A stretch of DNA of 64,000 bases from Diphasiastrum complanatum (lineage: Eukaryota; Streptophyta; Lycopodiopsida; Lycopodiales; Lycopodiaceae), in contig CM055100.1 in NCBI GenBank assembly GCA_029204225.1, forward strand, positions 64,513,592 to 64,577,591. Direction: 5' to 3'. Each line of letters opens with the position of its first letter. The first letter of the stretch is position 1. Of the stretch, positions 45,234 through 56,389 are shown one piece after another. The notes under the pieces were generated by a model. The model ran no database searches, had not been told where the DNA came from, and saw only the letters and a list, made by a program, of their open reading frames with translations. The position numbers and the translations under genes are program-made.

Positions 45234-48200
45234 TTAACTTGCTAGTTTTACAACACTACTTTGTTCCAACTTAAGAATGATCTCCATCATCAGAATAGAT
45301 CTCTTCTCAAGGATCCTAATATGTACAAAATAGGACACAACATAATTGATATAGATAATAGTGTCCATATAGGATGCTTCACTATTTCTTACATCAATTT
45401 TACATAGAATCATAAAAATGGTACATGTAAAAGAACATAGAATCTCAATTAATGAATTCCTCCATGTATCCATCTCTGGTTTCTCTGTAAAATAGCAGCA
45501 AACAAGTTGTAAATGAAAGTGATCAACAAGTGTTTGCATGCCTCCTCCACATTTCACTATACATATAGTGAATGCAACATGTATCTCCATGAATGAACTT
45601 CCATCACCACCTTGCCTTTGTAGATCTTCAATCCATGAAATCCCTTGAGTGAATGAATGCCAAAATGATGTGTTCTCTGTTCCATTTGAATGAGCAAAAC
45701 CTGAACTTGAAATACTTGAAGTATCTCCACAAGATTTGCACACAACGCTTGATCCTACAATGTCAACAAGTTGCCAATTTGCCAACACTAGAATACTAGA
45801 TCTTGAACTTTGTTCAAAAGAAAACATATTGACCACTTCAATACCTTTCAAGATCTGAATGAATTCATGTACTTGATCATACAAACCAGCAATGATAACT
45901 ATTCCATCTCCAAGATCCAAAGGATGCAAAACTATGGAACTAGTTTTATTGAAATTTGACAATTTCAACACATTGACATAACAATGTTCATACATGAGAT
46001 TAGGCAAGTGAGGTAGAGTAAGAAGACACTTCCTTGCAGCTCCAAAGACCTTACTTGAACCTTCAAGAACCTGTAAAAACAGATCCAAAATGCCTTGACC
46101 ATTTGTCTCTTCTTTGATGCTTTTCACTAGCTTCGAATTGCCACTTGTCTCTTGGTGTTGATGAAGCAATCCAAGATCAACCTCTTGATCTTCCAATAAG
46201 ACATCAAAGATCTTGCATATGTGAACATCTTCAGATCTGAAACTCTGAAGATACTCCCTCTCAAACACATGATTAAGATCCCACAAGATCTCATCAATGC
46301 TCAAATTTGACCCTTCACTATAGTTAGTGAAAACAATGCCACCATCATAAACCAAAAGATAGATTCCAACATTTCCATTTAACATGAAGTAGAGTAGGTG
46401 AAGATGAGTATCAAACCTAATCAAAACAGCCCTCTTGAGTTCATAACAAACCTCAATAAGCTCACCAATGATATCTCCCTTGCCTTGAAGAAGTTGCCAC
46501 TTGAGTTGCTCCATGTAGTCTTTTTCAACCAACCTTTTGCCATCTTGACCATGAATGAACAATCCACCACAATCATAGAATGCTTTGAGTTGATGAAGAG
46601 ATGTTAGATCCATGCTTTGGATCTTCCCAAGAACCACTCTTCCATTGCCCTTTCCTTCACAAGACTCCCTCTTAATGCTAGCACCACAAAAGTTAGAAAC
46701 CTCCCTCTTGATAGTTGCACCATAAGAAGTAGAAGACTCTTGAATATTAGAAGCCAAGAAAAGAATCCTTAGTACCTTCAACATAAGAGTGATTGAAGTA
46801 CTCTCTCTTTTCAAACATGAACTTCTACTCAATGATTTAGGTAATGAGTCATATGATAATGATTCTTCCTCACTATCGTTCATAAAAACATCATTCAAAG
46901 TACATCCTACTTTGAACACTTCACATACTTCTCTTCCTTTTGACTTGTGATCTCCCTCACCAAGTCTCATGATAGAAACCTTTGATCTACTCTTTTTATG
47001 AAGAAATGTGACACCACTTGTTGCACAAATGACTTTATCACAAAAAGATGTAAAAGAACCATTTCCTTCAAGCATGCTCAAAGCACCATCATCTTTTCCC
47101 ACATGATTACATACATCAATATGAAAAGAATTAGAAGAACAACCATCTTCTTGCAAAGAATGACACTTAGCATCTCCATCTTTTTCCATATGAACAAACA
47201 AGTCATTAGCAACAATCACTTCCAAAGAAGAATCTTCATCAACTCCATTGATGAAGTTAGCTCCTTCCTTACCTTTTCCATTTTTGCACTTGCCATCTAG
47301 CACCATTGAAGAACCACCAAGCCTTGGAAGTCCATGAGTAGAAGAGTACAAACATGATGCTAATTTAGCTCCACATGACTCCATATGACTAGTAGGTAAC
47401 ACTAGTGCATCTTCAAGATCCAATGGATCCAAAAAATTGACCATAGATTCACCAAAGCTTGCCAAGTTAGCACAACAATTATCATCTCCAAGAAGTACAT
47501 TAGATCTCAACCTAGATCTAGCATTTTGTTTCTTATGGCATTCATTTGCAAAATGTCCTTTCACTCCACAATAAAAACATTTGAACTTGGACTTATCTTG
47601 CTTCCTACTTTGCAAAGAAGAAGAATGCTTTCCATGCTCCAAACTACCTTGCTTGGACCACTTGCCTTTGAACTTGCCCTTTGTGAAAAGAGCTTCTTCA
47701 TCTCCACCTTGTGTTGATGCACCACCACCTTTGGCTTGCAACCTATGCTCTTCAGCCACCAAGATCTCTTGCAAGTCATTGACACTTGGCAAGGACTTTT
47801 GTATAGCAAAGCATTGTACAAGGTTAGAATGTTCATCAAGCAAACCATTCAACATGACTTGAACTAGTTCCCCATCCTTTATGCTTTCATCTATGCATGC
47901 TAGATCATCATTCAAGGATTTAACCTTCAAGACAAATGAATGTGCACTCTCTCCCTCTCTTTGACAACTTTGGAAGATTTGCCTTCTTAGGGTGAGAACC
48001 CTAGATGTGGATTTGGACTCATAGATCTTCTTCAAAGCATTCCATGCTTCACTTGAAGAAGTACATTTACCAACTTCTTTAAGAAGTTCATTGGTAACAT
48101 TCATCTTTATGATATGTAAGGCTCTTTTAGCCCTTCTATCAAAATTTAGTTGCTCTTGAAGAATTAGAGGTCTTTCTTCAATTCCCACAACTATATCCAT

Positions 48201-48374
48201 TAGCTCATTCAACTCTAGTAAAGACTCCATCCTCACTTTCCAAGTTGAATAGTTTGTAGAGTTTAACCTCTCTTTAGCTTCCAACATGATTCCACCATTG
48301 GATGTCATGATGCTAAAATCTTCTTGTGTCCTTAGGCTCTGTTCTAATGCACCTAGCACTCTCCTTTCTCTCAA
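45234..48374 (-). CDS. Element G protein: copia Gag fused to a large uncharacterised region (1046 aa)
   Basis: Uninterrupted frame. The real start may be Met23 (48308), just before the conserved Gag opening LNSTNYSTWKVRMESLL (about residues 38-54). Gag capsid-like sequence extends to about residue 215 (ALHIIKMNVTNELL, AWNALKKIYES, LRRQIFQ...GESAHSFVLKVKSL, LNGLLDEHSNLV). A CCHC zinc knuckle at residues 266-279 (CFYCGVKGHFANEC) would bind element RNA. Residues 280-1046 show no D-S-G-A protease, no DDE integrase and no YVDD RT motif. A small internal duplication (GATIKRE/GASIKRE) is at about 552-570. Residues from about 720 to the end match the 3' part of element H. The stop lies 13 bases before the LTR. 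I infer a structural protein for trans-mobilisation; the role of the long C-terminal region is unknown. Confidence 0.85.
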   Translation of the reverse strand: MRERRVLGALEQSLRTQEDFSIMTSNGGIMLEAKERLNSTNYSTWKVRMESLLELNELMDIVVGIEERPLILQEQLNFDRRAKRALHIIKMNVTNELLKEVGKCTSSSEAWNALKKIYESKSTSRVLTLRRQIFQSCQREGESAHSFVLKVKSLNDDLACIDESIKDGELVQVMLNGLLDEHSNLVQCFAIQKSLPSVNDLQEILVAEEHRLQAKGGGASTQGGDEEALFTKGKFKGKWSKQGSLEHGKHSSSLQSRKQDKSKFKCFYCGVKGHFANECHKKQNARSRLRSNVLLGDDNCCANLASFGESMVNFLDPLDLEDALVLPTSHMESCGAKLASCLYSSTHGLPRLGGSSMVLDGKCKNGKGKEGANFINGVDEDSSLEVIVANDLFVHMEKDGDAKCHSLQEDGCSSNSFHIDVCNHVGKDDGALSMLEGNGSFTSFCDKVICATSGVTFLHKKSRSKVSIMRLGEGDHKSKGREVCEVFKVGCTLNDVFMNDSEEESLSYDSLPKSLSRSSCLKRESTSITLMLKVLRILFLASNIQESSTSYGATIKREVSNFCGASIKRESCEGKGNGRVVLGKIQSMDLTSLHQLKAFYDCGGLFIHGQDGKRLVEKDYMEQLKWQLLQGKGDIIGELIEVCYELKRAVLIRFDTHLHLLYFMLNGNVGIYLLVYDGGIVFTNYSEGSNLSIDEILWDLNHVFEREYLQSFRSEDVHICKIFDVLLEDQEVDLGLLHQHQETSGNSKLVKSIKEETNGQGILDLFLQVLEGSSKVFGAARKCLLTLPHLPNLMYEHCYVNVLKLSNFNKTSSIVLHPLDLGDGIVIIAGLYDQVHEFIQILKGIEVVNMFSFEQSSRSSILVLANWQLVDIVGSSVVCKSCGDTSSISSSGFAHSNGTENTSFWHSFTQGISWIEDLQRQGGDGSSFMEIHVAFTICIVKCGGGMQTLVDHFHLQLVCCYFTEKPEMDTWRNSLIEILCSFTCTIFMILCKIDVRNSEASYMDTIIYINYVVSYFVHIRILEKRSILMMEIILKLEQSSVVKLAS

Positions 48375-49470
48375 TAAATGAAGAAGGAGAAGATCTTAAA
48401 AGATTTAGAACCCTAAATGACCTCTATCTTGAAACTATTTGGCTTTCAAGCATAGAAAGGAAGATTGAAACACATGCAACACTTTGCACACACTAAGAAT
48501 GGATTACAAACTCAAACCAACCTGAACACACTCTTGCTTAAGCTCTCAAACTTTCCAGCAAGTGACCAAATCAAGTTATGGTGTGAAGAGTTACTTGCAT
48601 TCTTAGAAAATACCCAAAACTAGGATGCCAAAATTACCTAGTAATGAACAAACTTGATCAACATATGATCACCACACTAAGATATTGATTCAACCTGTAA
48701 AACCACATGTAAACCACACTTCTAAAAGTTTATAAACTCCAGCAAGTGATAAATACAAGATTTAGAGGTGAATGAATGAGCACACTTAGTGAATCACAAG
48801 ACTAGCTTCACTATCTTGTCAAATCTTGGTGTTTAGATGTAGATCTAAGATCACTTCACATGAGAATGTTCCTCAACCTGTTAAGAACCTGAAAACACAC
48901 TTGCATAATGGTTAACACCTTCCAGCAAATGCTCCAATCAAATTACATAAGGAGAGTTACTTACATGCTCAACAAAGTACACCAAAATTTATGCCAAAAT
49001 TGATGACAATCTTTACAATATGCTCTTCACAATGGAGCTTACAATATGTTCACCCAAAAAAGGGGATCTTTCATCCAAATGGGAGCTTTGCTCAGCCTTT
49101 AGGAGAATTACAACTCACTCAAAAGAGCATTTGTCATCCACTTAAGGAGAAGTTTCATCCACTTAAGGAGAGTGTTCATCCAAGAATGGAGATTGTCAAC
49201 AATAGGATTGAAAAGAACATTGTTAGTATTGAATATGCACAAGCCTCACAATCACAAATGATTAGGTGTTATGATCTGATCCAAAATAGTTTCTTTTCAG
49301 CCTCTGATCTTCAATAGACCTGAAATATGCTTTTGATCCACAAGTTCAACTCACAAAACAAAGGTTAGTAAGATTTGATCAACAAAGCAATGCAAAATCA
49401 TGCTAGAACTTGATCAAACATCCAAATATCACCAAAAATGGAATACTTACTATGAATAGAAGCCAACCAG
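48375..49470 (-). other. Leader of element G
   Basis: About 1.1 kb between PBS and the long frame. It includes a short direct repeat ('cttaaggagaagtttcatcc / cttaaggagagtgttcatcc', near 49143-49185) and recurrent 'ccagcaagtg' phrases (48553, 48733). The plus-strand frame at 48991-49317 crosses this repeat and is not considered a gene. Confidence 0.7.
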
Positions 49471-49481
49471 CTCTGATACCA
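49471..49481 (-). other. Primer binding site of element G
   Basis: ctctgatacca on the plus strand; reverse complement TGGTATCAGAG, directly adjoining the LTR at 49482. Confidence 0.92.
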
Positions 49482-50128
49482 TGTGAAAAATACAGATCCT
49501 AAGTGGATCTAAACTCCAAGATCATTGGCTTGAATGCTTGCACTCCAAACTACATAAGCTAGGAATTGGCAACACATTCTATGCTACCTAGAATGCAAAG
49601 AACTTGATCAAAAAGCATTTATCACAAATGAAAACTTCCATAAACATCAAGTGCGGCCCAAAATAGCATTATACAGTCCATAATACATCAGCCTACCACT
49701 TTTGGAAAGCACCTAAGATCATACACACAAAGCTTGAACTCAATCACTACACAATGCCAACAATGGAAGGAGAACCCAATAGAAAAATCTCTCATTAAGC
49801 AAATGAATACAATGGATCTGCTCCAACATGTTTCTCCACGGCCTACCTGCTATATATAGCTGAGAGAGATGACTCTCTCTCCTCTCTCTAGACCCTCCTT
49901 ACCTAAAATATGCCCTATATAGGTAAAATTGGCATATATGTCCAAAATACATGAAAATGGACTCATTTCGAAGGTCTTGAAGTTTGACACTTCTTCATAC
50001 TGAAAAAATACACTTACTAAAAATATCTAGACCTGTTTCACACGTGTGAAAAGTCAGATCCTAAACTATGTGCCATTTTTAGCAATTTTGGCCTAAAACT
50101 AGACAAGGAAATGTTGACAATTTTCACA
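49482..50128 (-). repeat. 5' LTR of element G
   Basis: 647 bp, identical to 44574-45220 except for one base. The same palindrome TTTCACACGTGTGAAA is at 50036-50051. Confidence 0.92.
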
Positions 50129-50133
50129 AAATA

Positions 50134-50267
50134 CAATTCTCTCACAAATTGTGTCTCGCTTACTAGTGGACTTCTGGATCTACAGATCCTCTACAAAATT
50201 GTCTTGCTCACAGACGGACATGTATTCTGTATTTTAGTCTTCTATCTTCTTGTTGTATTATGCATCA
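50134..50267 (-). repeat. 3' LTR of element E, second part
   Basis: Resumes after the G target duplication and ends TGCATCA, the inverted repeat of TGATGCA at 43842. Confidence 0.75.
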
Positions 50268-50369
50268 AAACAAAAAGTATATAGTTATGTGTCGCGTTGT
50301 GTAACTTCCAGATTAGAAAGATTAAACATCTCTAACTAATCACGAATTACAAGAGTGACAGATTAGCCA

Positions 50370-53300
50370 CGATCTTTGGAGTATTCGCTCCTTTGCAATT
50401 CAGCATCCCAAAATCTTCTAGGATTTTCTGGGTATATTTGGACTAATGAAGGTACAATTTACCTCCCTCATAGTGCATGTCAATCTGTAAGCCAAGGTAA
50501 CACCTGGCTTCTCCCAGATCTACAATCTCAAAATGTTTCGAGATATCATTCTTCACTTCAGCAATAAGTTTTCTCACTCTTGCAGAGTATCATAGTGTCG
50601 TCCACATACACAGCTACAATGATGATCTTCACATCTATAATTCTTACATAGACATTCGAATCAGCCATTAGTGGCTTGAATCCCAAGGATTTCAGGCTTG
50701 ATCTTTCTTCTTGTATCATTGTCAAGCTGACTGCTTCAGACCATAGATACTCCTATGCATTCTGCATGCATAAGTAGGAAGTGAATTCGAGACATATCCT
50801 GGGGGTTGATCCGTGTAGACCTCTTCGTCTAGCTCACCATGCAAGAAGGTTGTCTTCTCGTCCACAATGTGAATCCTGAGGTCATAAGCAGCTGCATATG
50901 CAAATAGTAAACGTAGGGACGAATGTTTCACGATATGAGCTAAGGTCTCAGAATAGTCAATACCATATCTCTGAGAGAATCCCTTAGATACAAGTTTTGC
51001 CTTATACTTTGAGACATCTCCATCTAGTTCATACTTTAGCTTGTATACCCATTTGCATTTTACAGCTTTTCGCTTATCTGGTAATGGCTGCCACGTCCAT
51101 ACCTGGTTCTTCCTCATGGATCCATCTCTTCATTCATGGCTTGGATCCATTTGTCCTTCTCTGGACATTCAATTGCCTCCTTGAATGTTTGTGGTTCGCC
51201 ACTGGATCCACAGAACGCTTTTGATGTAGAAGCAGAGCTACTTGGCACATATCTTGCTGGCACTCTTCGTTGTCTTGTTGACCTTCTAGGAGATCCTCCT
51301 AGAACTGCAATGTCTTTGCCTTTGTCTGCTCTGCTATGTCCAAAACCATCTCGGTTTACAGGTATCGTAGCAGAAGGTTGCCTCTCGAATCTTTCGTCTT
51401 CTGATTCGTCACTCGAATGCGAAGCGACTCAAAAATCTTCTTCTTCGTGTTCGTCAAATACTCTGCTCCCTCTGTCACAGTTGGCAGATCATAGTACTGT
51501 CTTTCAAGAACTTCATAACTGACAAGATCATCATTAGCCATCGTTCTGCTCTCATCAAACTTGACATCTCTGATTGTCTTCACAATGTTTGTCTCTAGCA
51601 TGTAGACTCTGTAATATGACGAATTATTGTCATATCCTACAAGATATCCATGTTCAGCTTTCTCATCAAGCTTCTTTCAAAGCTTATCAGGAATATGTGC
51701 ATAAGCTGCACAGCCAAAGATTCTGATGTGAGTCAAATTGGGTTTTCTACCCCACCATAATTCGTGTAGTGTCGTGTGAGGCACACCAAACTTTCTTGTC
51801 CTGTTCTGAATGTATGTAGCTGTAGCTACTGCTTCAGCCCACAATACTCTTGGAGCTTTCGAGTAGGCCATCATGCATCTGACAGCTTCCATCAGAGTCC
51901 TATTATTTCTTTCTGCAACATCGTTGTGCTGCGATGTGTAAGATGTAGTCCTTCTATGAATGATACCACGATCATTGTAGAAGTCAATGAAGCGATTTGA
52001 GATGTATTCTCCACCTCGATCTGCCCTAATCTGCTTCACTTTGTTGCCAGTGCATCTTTATACCCAATTCACATACTTTGTGAATTTGTCAAATGCTTCT
52101 GATTTATTCTGAATAAAATATACTCTAGCAAATTTACTGTAATCATCAATAAAGGTAATGTAATATTTTGAGCCTCCTCCTGAGATCACATTGAAAGGCC
52201 CACATATGTCAGAATGCACTAACTCCAGAATCTTAATCGTTATGTAGGAATCCTTGACAAATGGAGTGCGTGACATCTTACCCTTCATACATGCATTACA
52301 TGTGGTTGAACTGGCTGCATTCGAGATGCTGACCCCTGTGATTGCTCCATGATGGCTTGCTTGGTATAGTGCCATTGAGTTCATATGGCATAGTCTCCTG
52401 TGTCATAGAGTGTCTGGCGAATCATCATGAGTCTGATGCACTTGATCAACAGGCAGGCGTACCTTTAAGTGATACAGATTGTCTTTTCTTCTATCTTGCG
52501 TGATAAGCGTACTAGTACTTGCATCAACAATGTTGCATGCTTCATTTGAGAATGTCACAACCATTCCTGCATCAGCTATTCTTGCCACTGGTAGCAAGTC
52601 CTGTTGTACTGTAGGCATGAACAGAACATCTTCGAGTCGTCTGTCTTTGCCATTCATGTTGAGCCACAGTGAACCAATACCATTCACTTGGTGTTTGGAT
52701 CCATCTCCAAAAACAATGAATCTTGATGGATTTGCACTTTGGAAATCAGACATGATTCGTCTTGATGTAACAAAGTGTGAGGTAGCTCCTGAGTCAAGGA
52801 TTACCTCTTGTGTGTCAAGTGTTGACACTGCACACATGTCTGCATAATTGTAGGCGATCAAATTATTTCTGTTCGATCTTTCTTCGTCCATTTTCAAGCT
52901 CTCTGGCTCCTCGACATAGGACAAACTATTATTTTCTCCTATCTGCTTTGTGCTAATTTGTTTCTTGGGTTCAGGCGGCAGTCCATGGCTGCATGACCTT
53001 TCTTGTGGCAGTGGATAAATTCAATTTTTGGATTGAGCCAACACGAATCGACAAGATGTCCTTCGCATTTGCATCTCACGCAGGTCTTTTTTTTTCCACT
53101 TTGTTGTTTCGACTTTTCTTTGTTCTTCCATTTGCCTTTACTGGTTCCTTTTGCTTGCTGATCACGATCCTGTTTTTGATCTGAATCCCTCTTAGGCTTG
53201 AATTGTTCCTTTGTCTTTTCTTTGTTGCTCTAGAGGGCTTGGCCAAAAGCATTCTTCTGATCAAGGTGCTCTCAAACATCGACTTCTTCTCGAATCTCAA

Positions 53301-53940
53301 CAATTGCCTTTTCGAGTGTCATTGTAGAATCCTTTGCGAGCAGTGTTCTGGTTGTCTGGAAGGATCTAGGTAAGGCTCTCAACAGATAAGTGAGCTGCTT
53401 CTCTGTTGACACTACATTTTTTGCTCCAGAATTGTGTAGTGAAAGGAATAGATCCTTCATCTTCCTTACAAAAGAAGTGAGGTCTTTGCCATCCCACTGC
53501 AGGTTTGTCAGCTGATCTTCAAGCATCACTATCTGAGTGCGTGATTTCGTCTGAAATCTCATGAGTAGTGTATCCCACATCTCCTTTGCTTTGGAGAGTG
53601 TAGCTAGGGTGTGAGGCTATCTCGATCGATGATGATAGCAAGGCTACTGCCTTGTCATTCTTCTCCCTCCATTCACGTAGCTCCTTGCCTGCTGTTGTAG
53701 GCATCTTCTCAGTGCCATCAACCGAGGGGAATAATCCTTCACCCTTTAGTATCAGCGAGGTCTTAACCTTCCATGCTAGGAAGTTAGATACTGATGAATC
53801 CAGAACTGTTCAAAACTTGGATTGTATGTTGCTGATTGAAGCCATTGCTCCTGAATTTGTGTTCTCACTTGTTAATGGTTGTTTGTTTGAATGCTTAGCC
53901 CCTTTGATCTGATAGCTTTCCTGTTATGTCAGGCTTTGAT
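50370..53940 (-). pseudogene. Element E gag-pol remnant
   Basis: On the minus strand: Gag (QTKSRTQIVMLEDQL, DLTSFVRKMKDLFLSLH; 53580-53272), two zinc-knuckle-like motifs (about 53090-52980, HCHKKGHAAMDC) and an intact protease core (LDSGATSHFV, about 52810). The pre-integrase/integrase region has CNACMKGKMSRTPF, HSDICGPF, IRADRGGEY and NDVAERNNRT (52384-51677). Reverse transcriptase has CKWVYKLKYELDG, AKLVSKGFSQRYGIDYSET and IYGLKQSA, then YVDD in a broken frame near 50600. Similarity ends at about 50370 without RNase H. Frameshifts separate most blocks. A lineage distinct from D and A. Confidence 0.88.
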
Positions 53941-53947
53941 AAGGTGA

Positions 53948-53958
53948 CTCTAATACCA
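53948..53958 (-). other. Primer binding site of element E
   Basis: ctctaatacca on the plus strand; reverse complement TGGTATTAGAG, one mismatch from the usual tRNA-Met PBS, next to the LTR starting at 53960. Confidence 0.75.
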
Positions 53959-53959
53959 C

Positions 53960-54786
53960 TGATGCAAAAAATGCGCTCAAAAAATGCAAATTCCAGTTAG
54001 AACTCTAATGACAAACTAATAACATGTCTCGAACAATTCGTGAACAGTTTCGTGAAACTCCAATTATTTTTGTTCGAGAATAATTTGTGTTGAATCAATC
54101 AGGCTTTGTAACATAACGAAACAAAACGAGACGAAATCTAGACGAAAGGAAAGCGCATAGAGGTCGTGAAACGAAACGATCGAAGCGAAAGCATTCTCGA
54201 AAAGATCAATCAGGCTCTGTAACGAGACGAGACGAGACGAAACAAAACAAGATGAAATGGAACGAAACGAAATGAAACAAAAATTAAGTGAGCTCTAGAA
54301 TTGATTTATGCTTATAGCCAAGTGATCGCAAAGCGAAACGGAAGAAAGTACAAAGTGGATGTGTTGTCTATGGGAGATCATGGGTGGCTGTTGTTGTTGT
54401 CAAATCTGATTGCACAGTGCACGAGATGAGAGTGAGAAGGCCGTGACGTCAGTCTTCATTGATATTAACGTTGATGAAAATGAGAAAAATGCGACACTCT
54501 GATAAATGCCTTAAAAATTGATTTATAGGCTACTTTCGCTTTTCCATTAGGGCACCTTTGGCATTTGTAGGGCAGTGTCGCCTGTCACAATTCATGTGTA
54601 AAAACATAGTGTCACCTTTTTCGCCTGTGGAAATTTACTTGTATTTATGCAGAGAGTCGTGTTTTATTCGTCTGTCTTATTTTACATGTAAATATGCAGA
54701 CTGTGCGACAACACAAGCAAAATATAGCAGCATGAATGGAGTAGATTAGATTAGGATTTAGGAGAGTAAAAGAGATAAATCCAACA
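53960..54786 (-). repeat. Chimeric LTR: inner E part joined to outer D part
   Basis: 53960 to about 54345 matches the E 3' LTR (TGATGCAAAAAATGCGC start, acgaa repeats). From about 54345 to 54786 it matches the D LTR (39718-40179) and ends TCCAACA with the D target duplication. The simplest reading is a deletion after E inserted into D. Confidence 0.82.
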
Positions 54787-56389
54787 AGCAAAAGAGAGTC
54801 TACAGGGGAACTTGGAATTTTTGGGATTTTGAGATTCAAGAAAACTTGGGGGTTTTGGGATTCAGGAAACTGAGGGGGTTTTGGGGATTCAAGAAAAACT
54901 TGGGGATTCAAAAAATGGAGGTTTTGGGGAACGTAGGATATTGGAATTTGGGTACGTAGGATTTTGCGATTTGGGAACTCGAAAAATGTGGGAATCTTGG
55001 GTATTTTGGAAAATAAAAAAATCGTAATATAGGAATTGGGGAATGTAAATCTAGAATTCACAAAAAGTCTATCAGACTTGGGATTCACAAAAAGTCCATC
55101 AGATTTGGGATTCACAAAAAGTCTATCAGATTTGGGATCCCAAAATGGGAAGGCAATTCTGGAAATGCAGTTGGGTGGAAACAAAAAGTGTGATGGTGGG
55201 AGATGGGTTGATATTTTTGGATCCCTCCTTTGGCTAGTGATAAAGGGTGGATGGATGTAGCTTATAACCAAGGGGAGAGTCTGAATATAAAATTTTGGAG
55301 TCCTGGGGTGATTTTGGGATTGTAGGAAGTTGGGAGTGCAAAAAGTCCAAATCTATGGATCATTTGGGAGATATGGCTCGCCCTCCTGGGGATTTCAAAA
55401 TTTGTATTAGATCTCTCATATTTGAAAGAGGAGAGTCAACATCTTCAAAATTGAAGCCTGTAGGCCAAAAATAATAAATTTGGGATATTCTCTATTTTTG
55501 GCCAATCATGTGTGTGTCTTGGCTCTCCTGACTCAAATTGGCTTCTTTACAAGTAGGGGCTGCCACCTGCAAATAGGCAAACCAAGACCTTGAGGGAACA
55601 ATGACATATGACAATTTGGGATTGTACAACTCTTGAATCCCAGTTGCAAGCTGTTTGGGATCCCAGAAAGTGCAAAAATCAAGATTTTCACACTTTTCAA
55701 TGTAAAATGATGGGCACTTGGGCTCTTGGCTCACCCTTTGGACAATGTACTGGGCTCAATGAGATCTATCAATGGTGAAGGAGGCGAGCCAACATATTGA
55801 AAATTGAAGCTTGTAGGTCAAAAGTAGTATGTTTGGGATTTTTTGACTTTCTGGTTGATGCTTTGGGTGTCTTGGCTCTTCTGACTCAAGTTAACCTCTT
55901 CTTGAGTGGGTAATGCAATCTGAAAATAGGCAAACCAAGAGCTTGAGAGAGCAGTGAGATATGACACTTTGGGATTAATTTGAGCTAGGTGAGCCAAGTT
56001 GAGTAGATTTGGAGCTCTAGGGATCCAAAACAGGTCCAGGGTATTTTTTTCTAAGTAAAATCTTCATATCTTACTATTCTGGCAGCCCCTTTGATAGATG
56101 GTAGTTCAAATCTATTTTATCTTCAGTTAAGAGGGCGAGTCAAGTAGACTAGATTTAGGCCTCCAAGCATCAGTTGGGGATTCAAGACCCTGTTTGGTAG
56201 TTTGTGACAAGTTGCCACAGTCAGATTTGGGGAGGCAAATTCATGATGGTTTAAAAATTAGTTTGAAAGCTGTTTTTTGCACTGTCTTGTGGGGGAATGA
56301 TAGTTCTTCACATACATATGCTCAAAACACCCAAACCACAACCATAACAAGCATAATTTTTTTTTTGTAAAGTAGCCACTAAAAACTAG
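54787..56389. repeat. GGGATT-rich DNA with 353-bp tandem duplication
   Basis: 54790-55150 is built of short 'ttggggattcaagaaaa'-like units and three ~27-bp copies of 'gggattcacaaaaagtc(t/c)atcaga'. Two imperfect 353-bp units start with gatct at 55410 and 55763; both contain 'attgaagc(c/t)tgtaggcc/tcaaaa', 'gtcttggctct' and 'aataggcaaaccaag'. A weaker third unit may begin near 56095. Frames at 54645-55271 and 55492-55734 (minus) derive from the repeats. Confidence 0.7.

Larger units (their letters stand above)
44574..50128 (-). mobile_element. Element G: recent gag-only, non-autonomous LTR retrotransposon (5555 bp)
   Basis: The two 647-bp LTRs (44574-45220 and 49482-50128; TGTGAAAA...TTTTCACA) differ at a single base that I could find (44723 G versus 49631 A). 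AAATA flanks the element on both sides (44569-44573 and 50129-50133). The PBS on the minus strand (49471-49481) touches the 5' LTR, and the polypurine tract GAAGAGGGAG (45221-45230) touches the 3' LTR. Between them are a ~1.1 kb leader and a single 1046-codon frame. No pol domains are present. This combination marks an intact, very recently inserted element that must borrow pol functions. It resembles in layout the TR-GAG class described from plants. Confidence 0.92.
43842..54345 (-). mobile_element. Ty1/copia element E inserted in D gag
   Basis: The 3' LTR runs from TGATGCA (43842) to TGCATCA (50267), interrupted by element G at 44574-50128 plus one copy of its 5-base duplication, giving about 866 bp of LTR. 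Internal gag-pol lies at about 50370-53940 on the minus strand. A PBS-like site is at 53948-53958, and the inner part of the 5' LTR is 53960 to about 54345. The 5' LTR outer half is missing and replaced by D LTR sequence. RNase H is not found. Confidence 0.8.
38962..54786 (-). mobile_element. Nested Ty1/copia element D with insertions E and G
   Basis: Outer borders are TGTTGGA at 38962 and TCCAACA at 54786. The flanking five bases are AGCAA on both sides (38957-38961 and 54787-54791), so the two ends belong to one insertion. D itself comprises the 3' LTR (38962-40179), polypurine tract and pol/gag to 43841, and a 5' LTR remnant (about 54345-54786). Element E occupies 43842 to about 54345, and element G occupies 44574-50128 inside E. 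D gag start, PBS and inner 5' LTR were lost, presumably with the outer end of E. Confidence 0.88.

Noticed and set aside
45234-48374. The 1046-codon frame as a host gene
   Set aside because: It lies exactly between an LTR pair with target duplications, starts with copia Gag and a zinc knuckle, and ends at the polypurine tract. It is an element protein.
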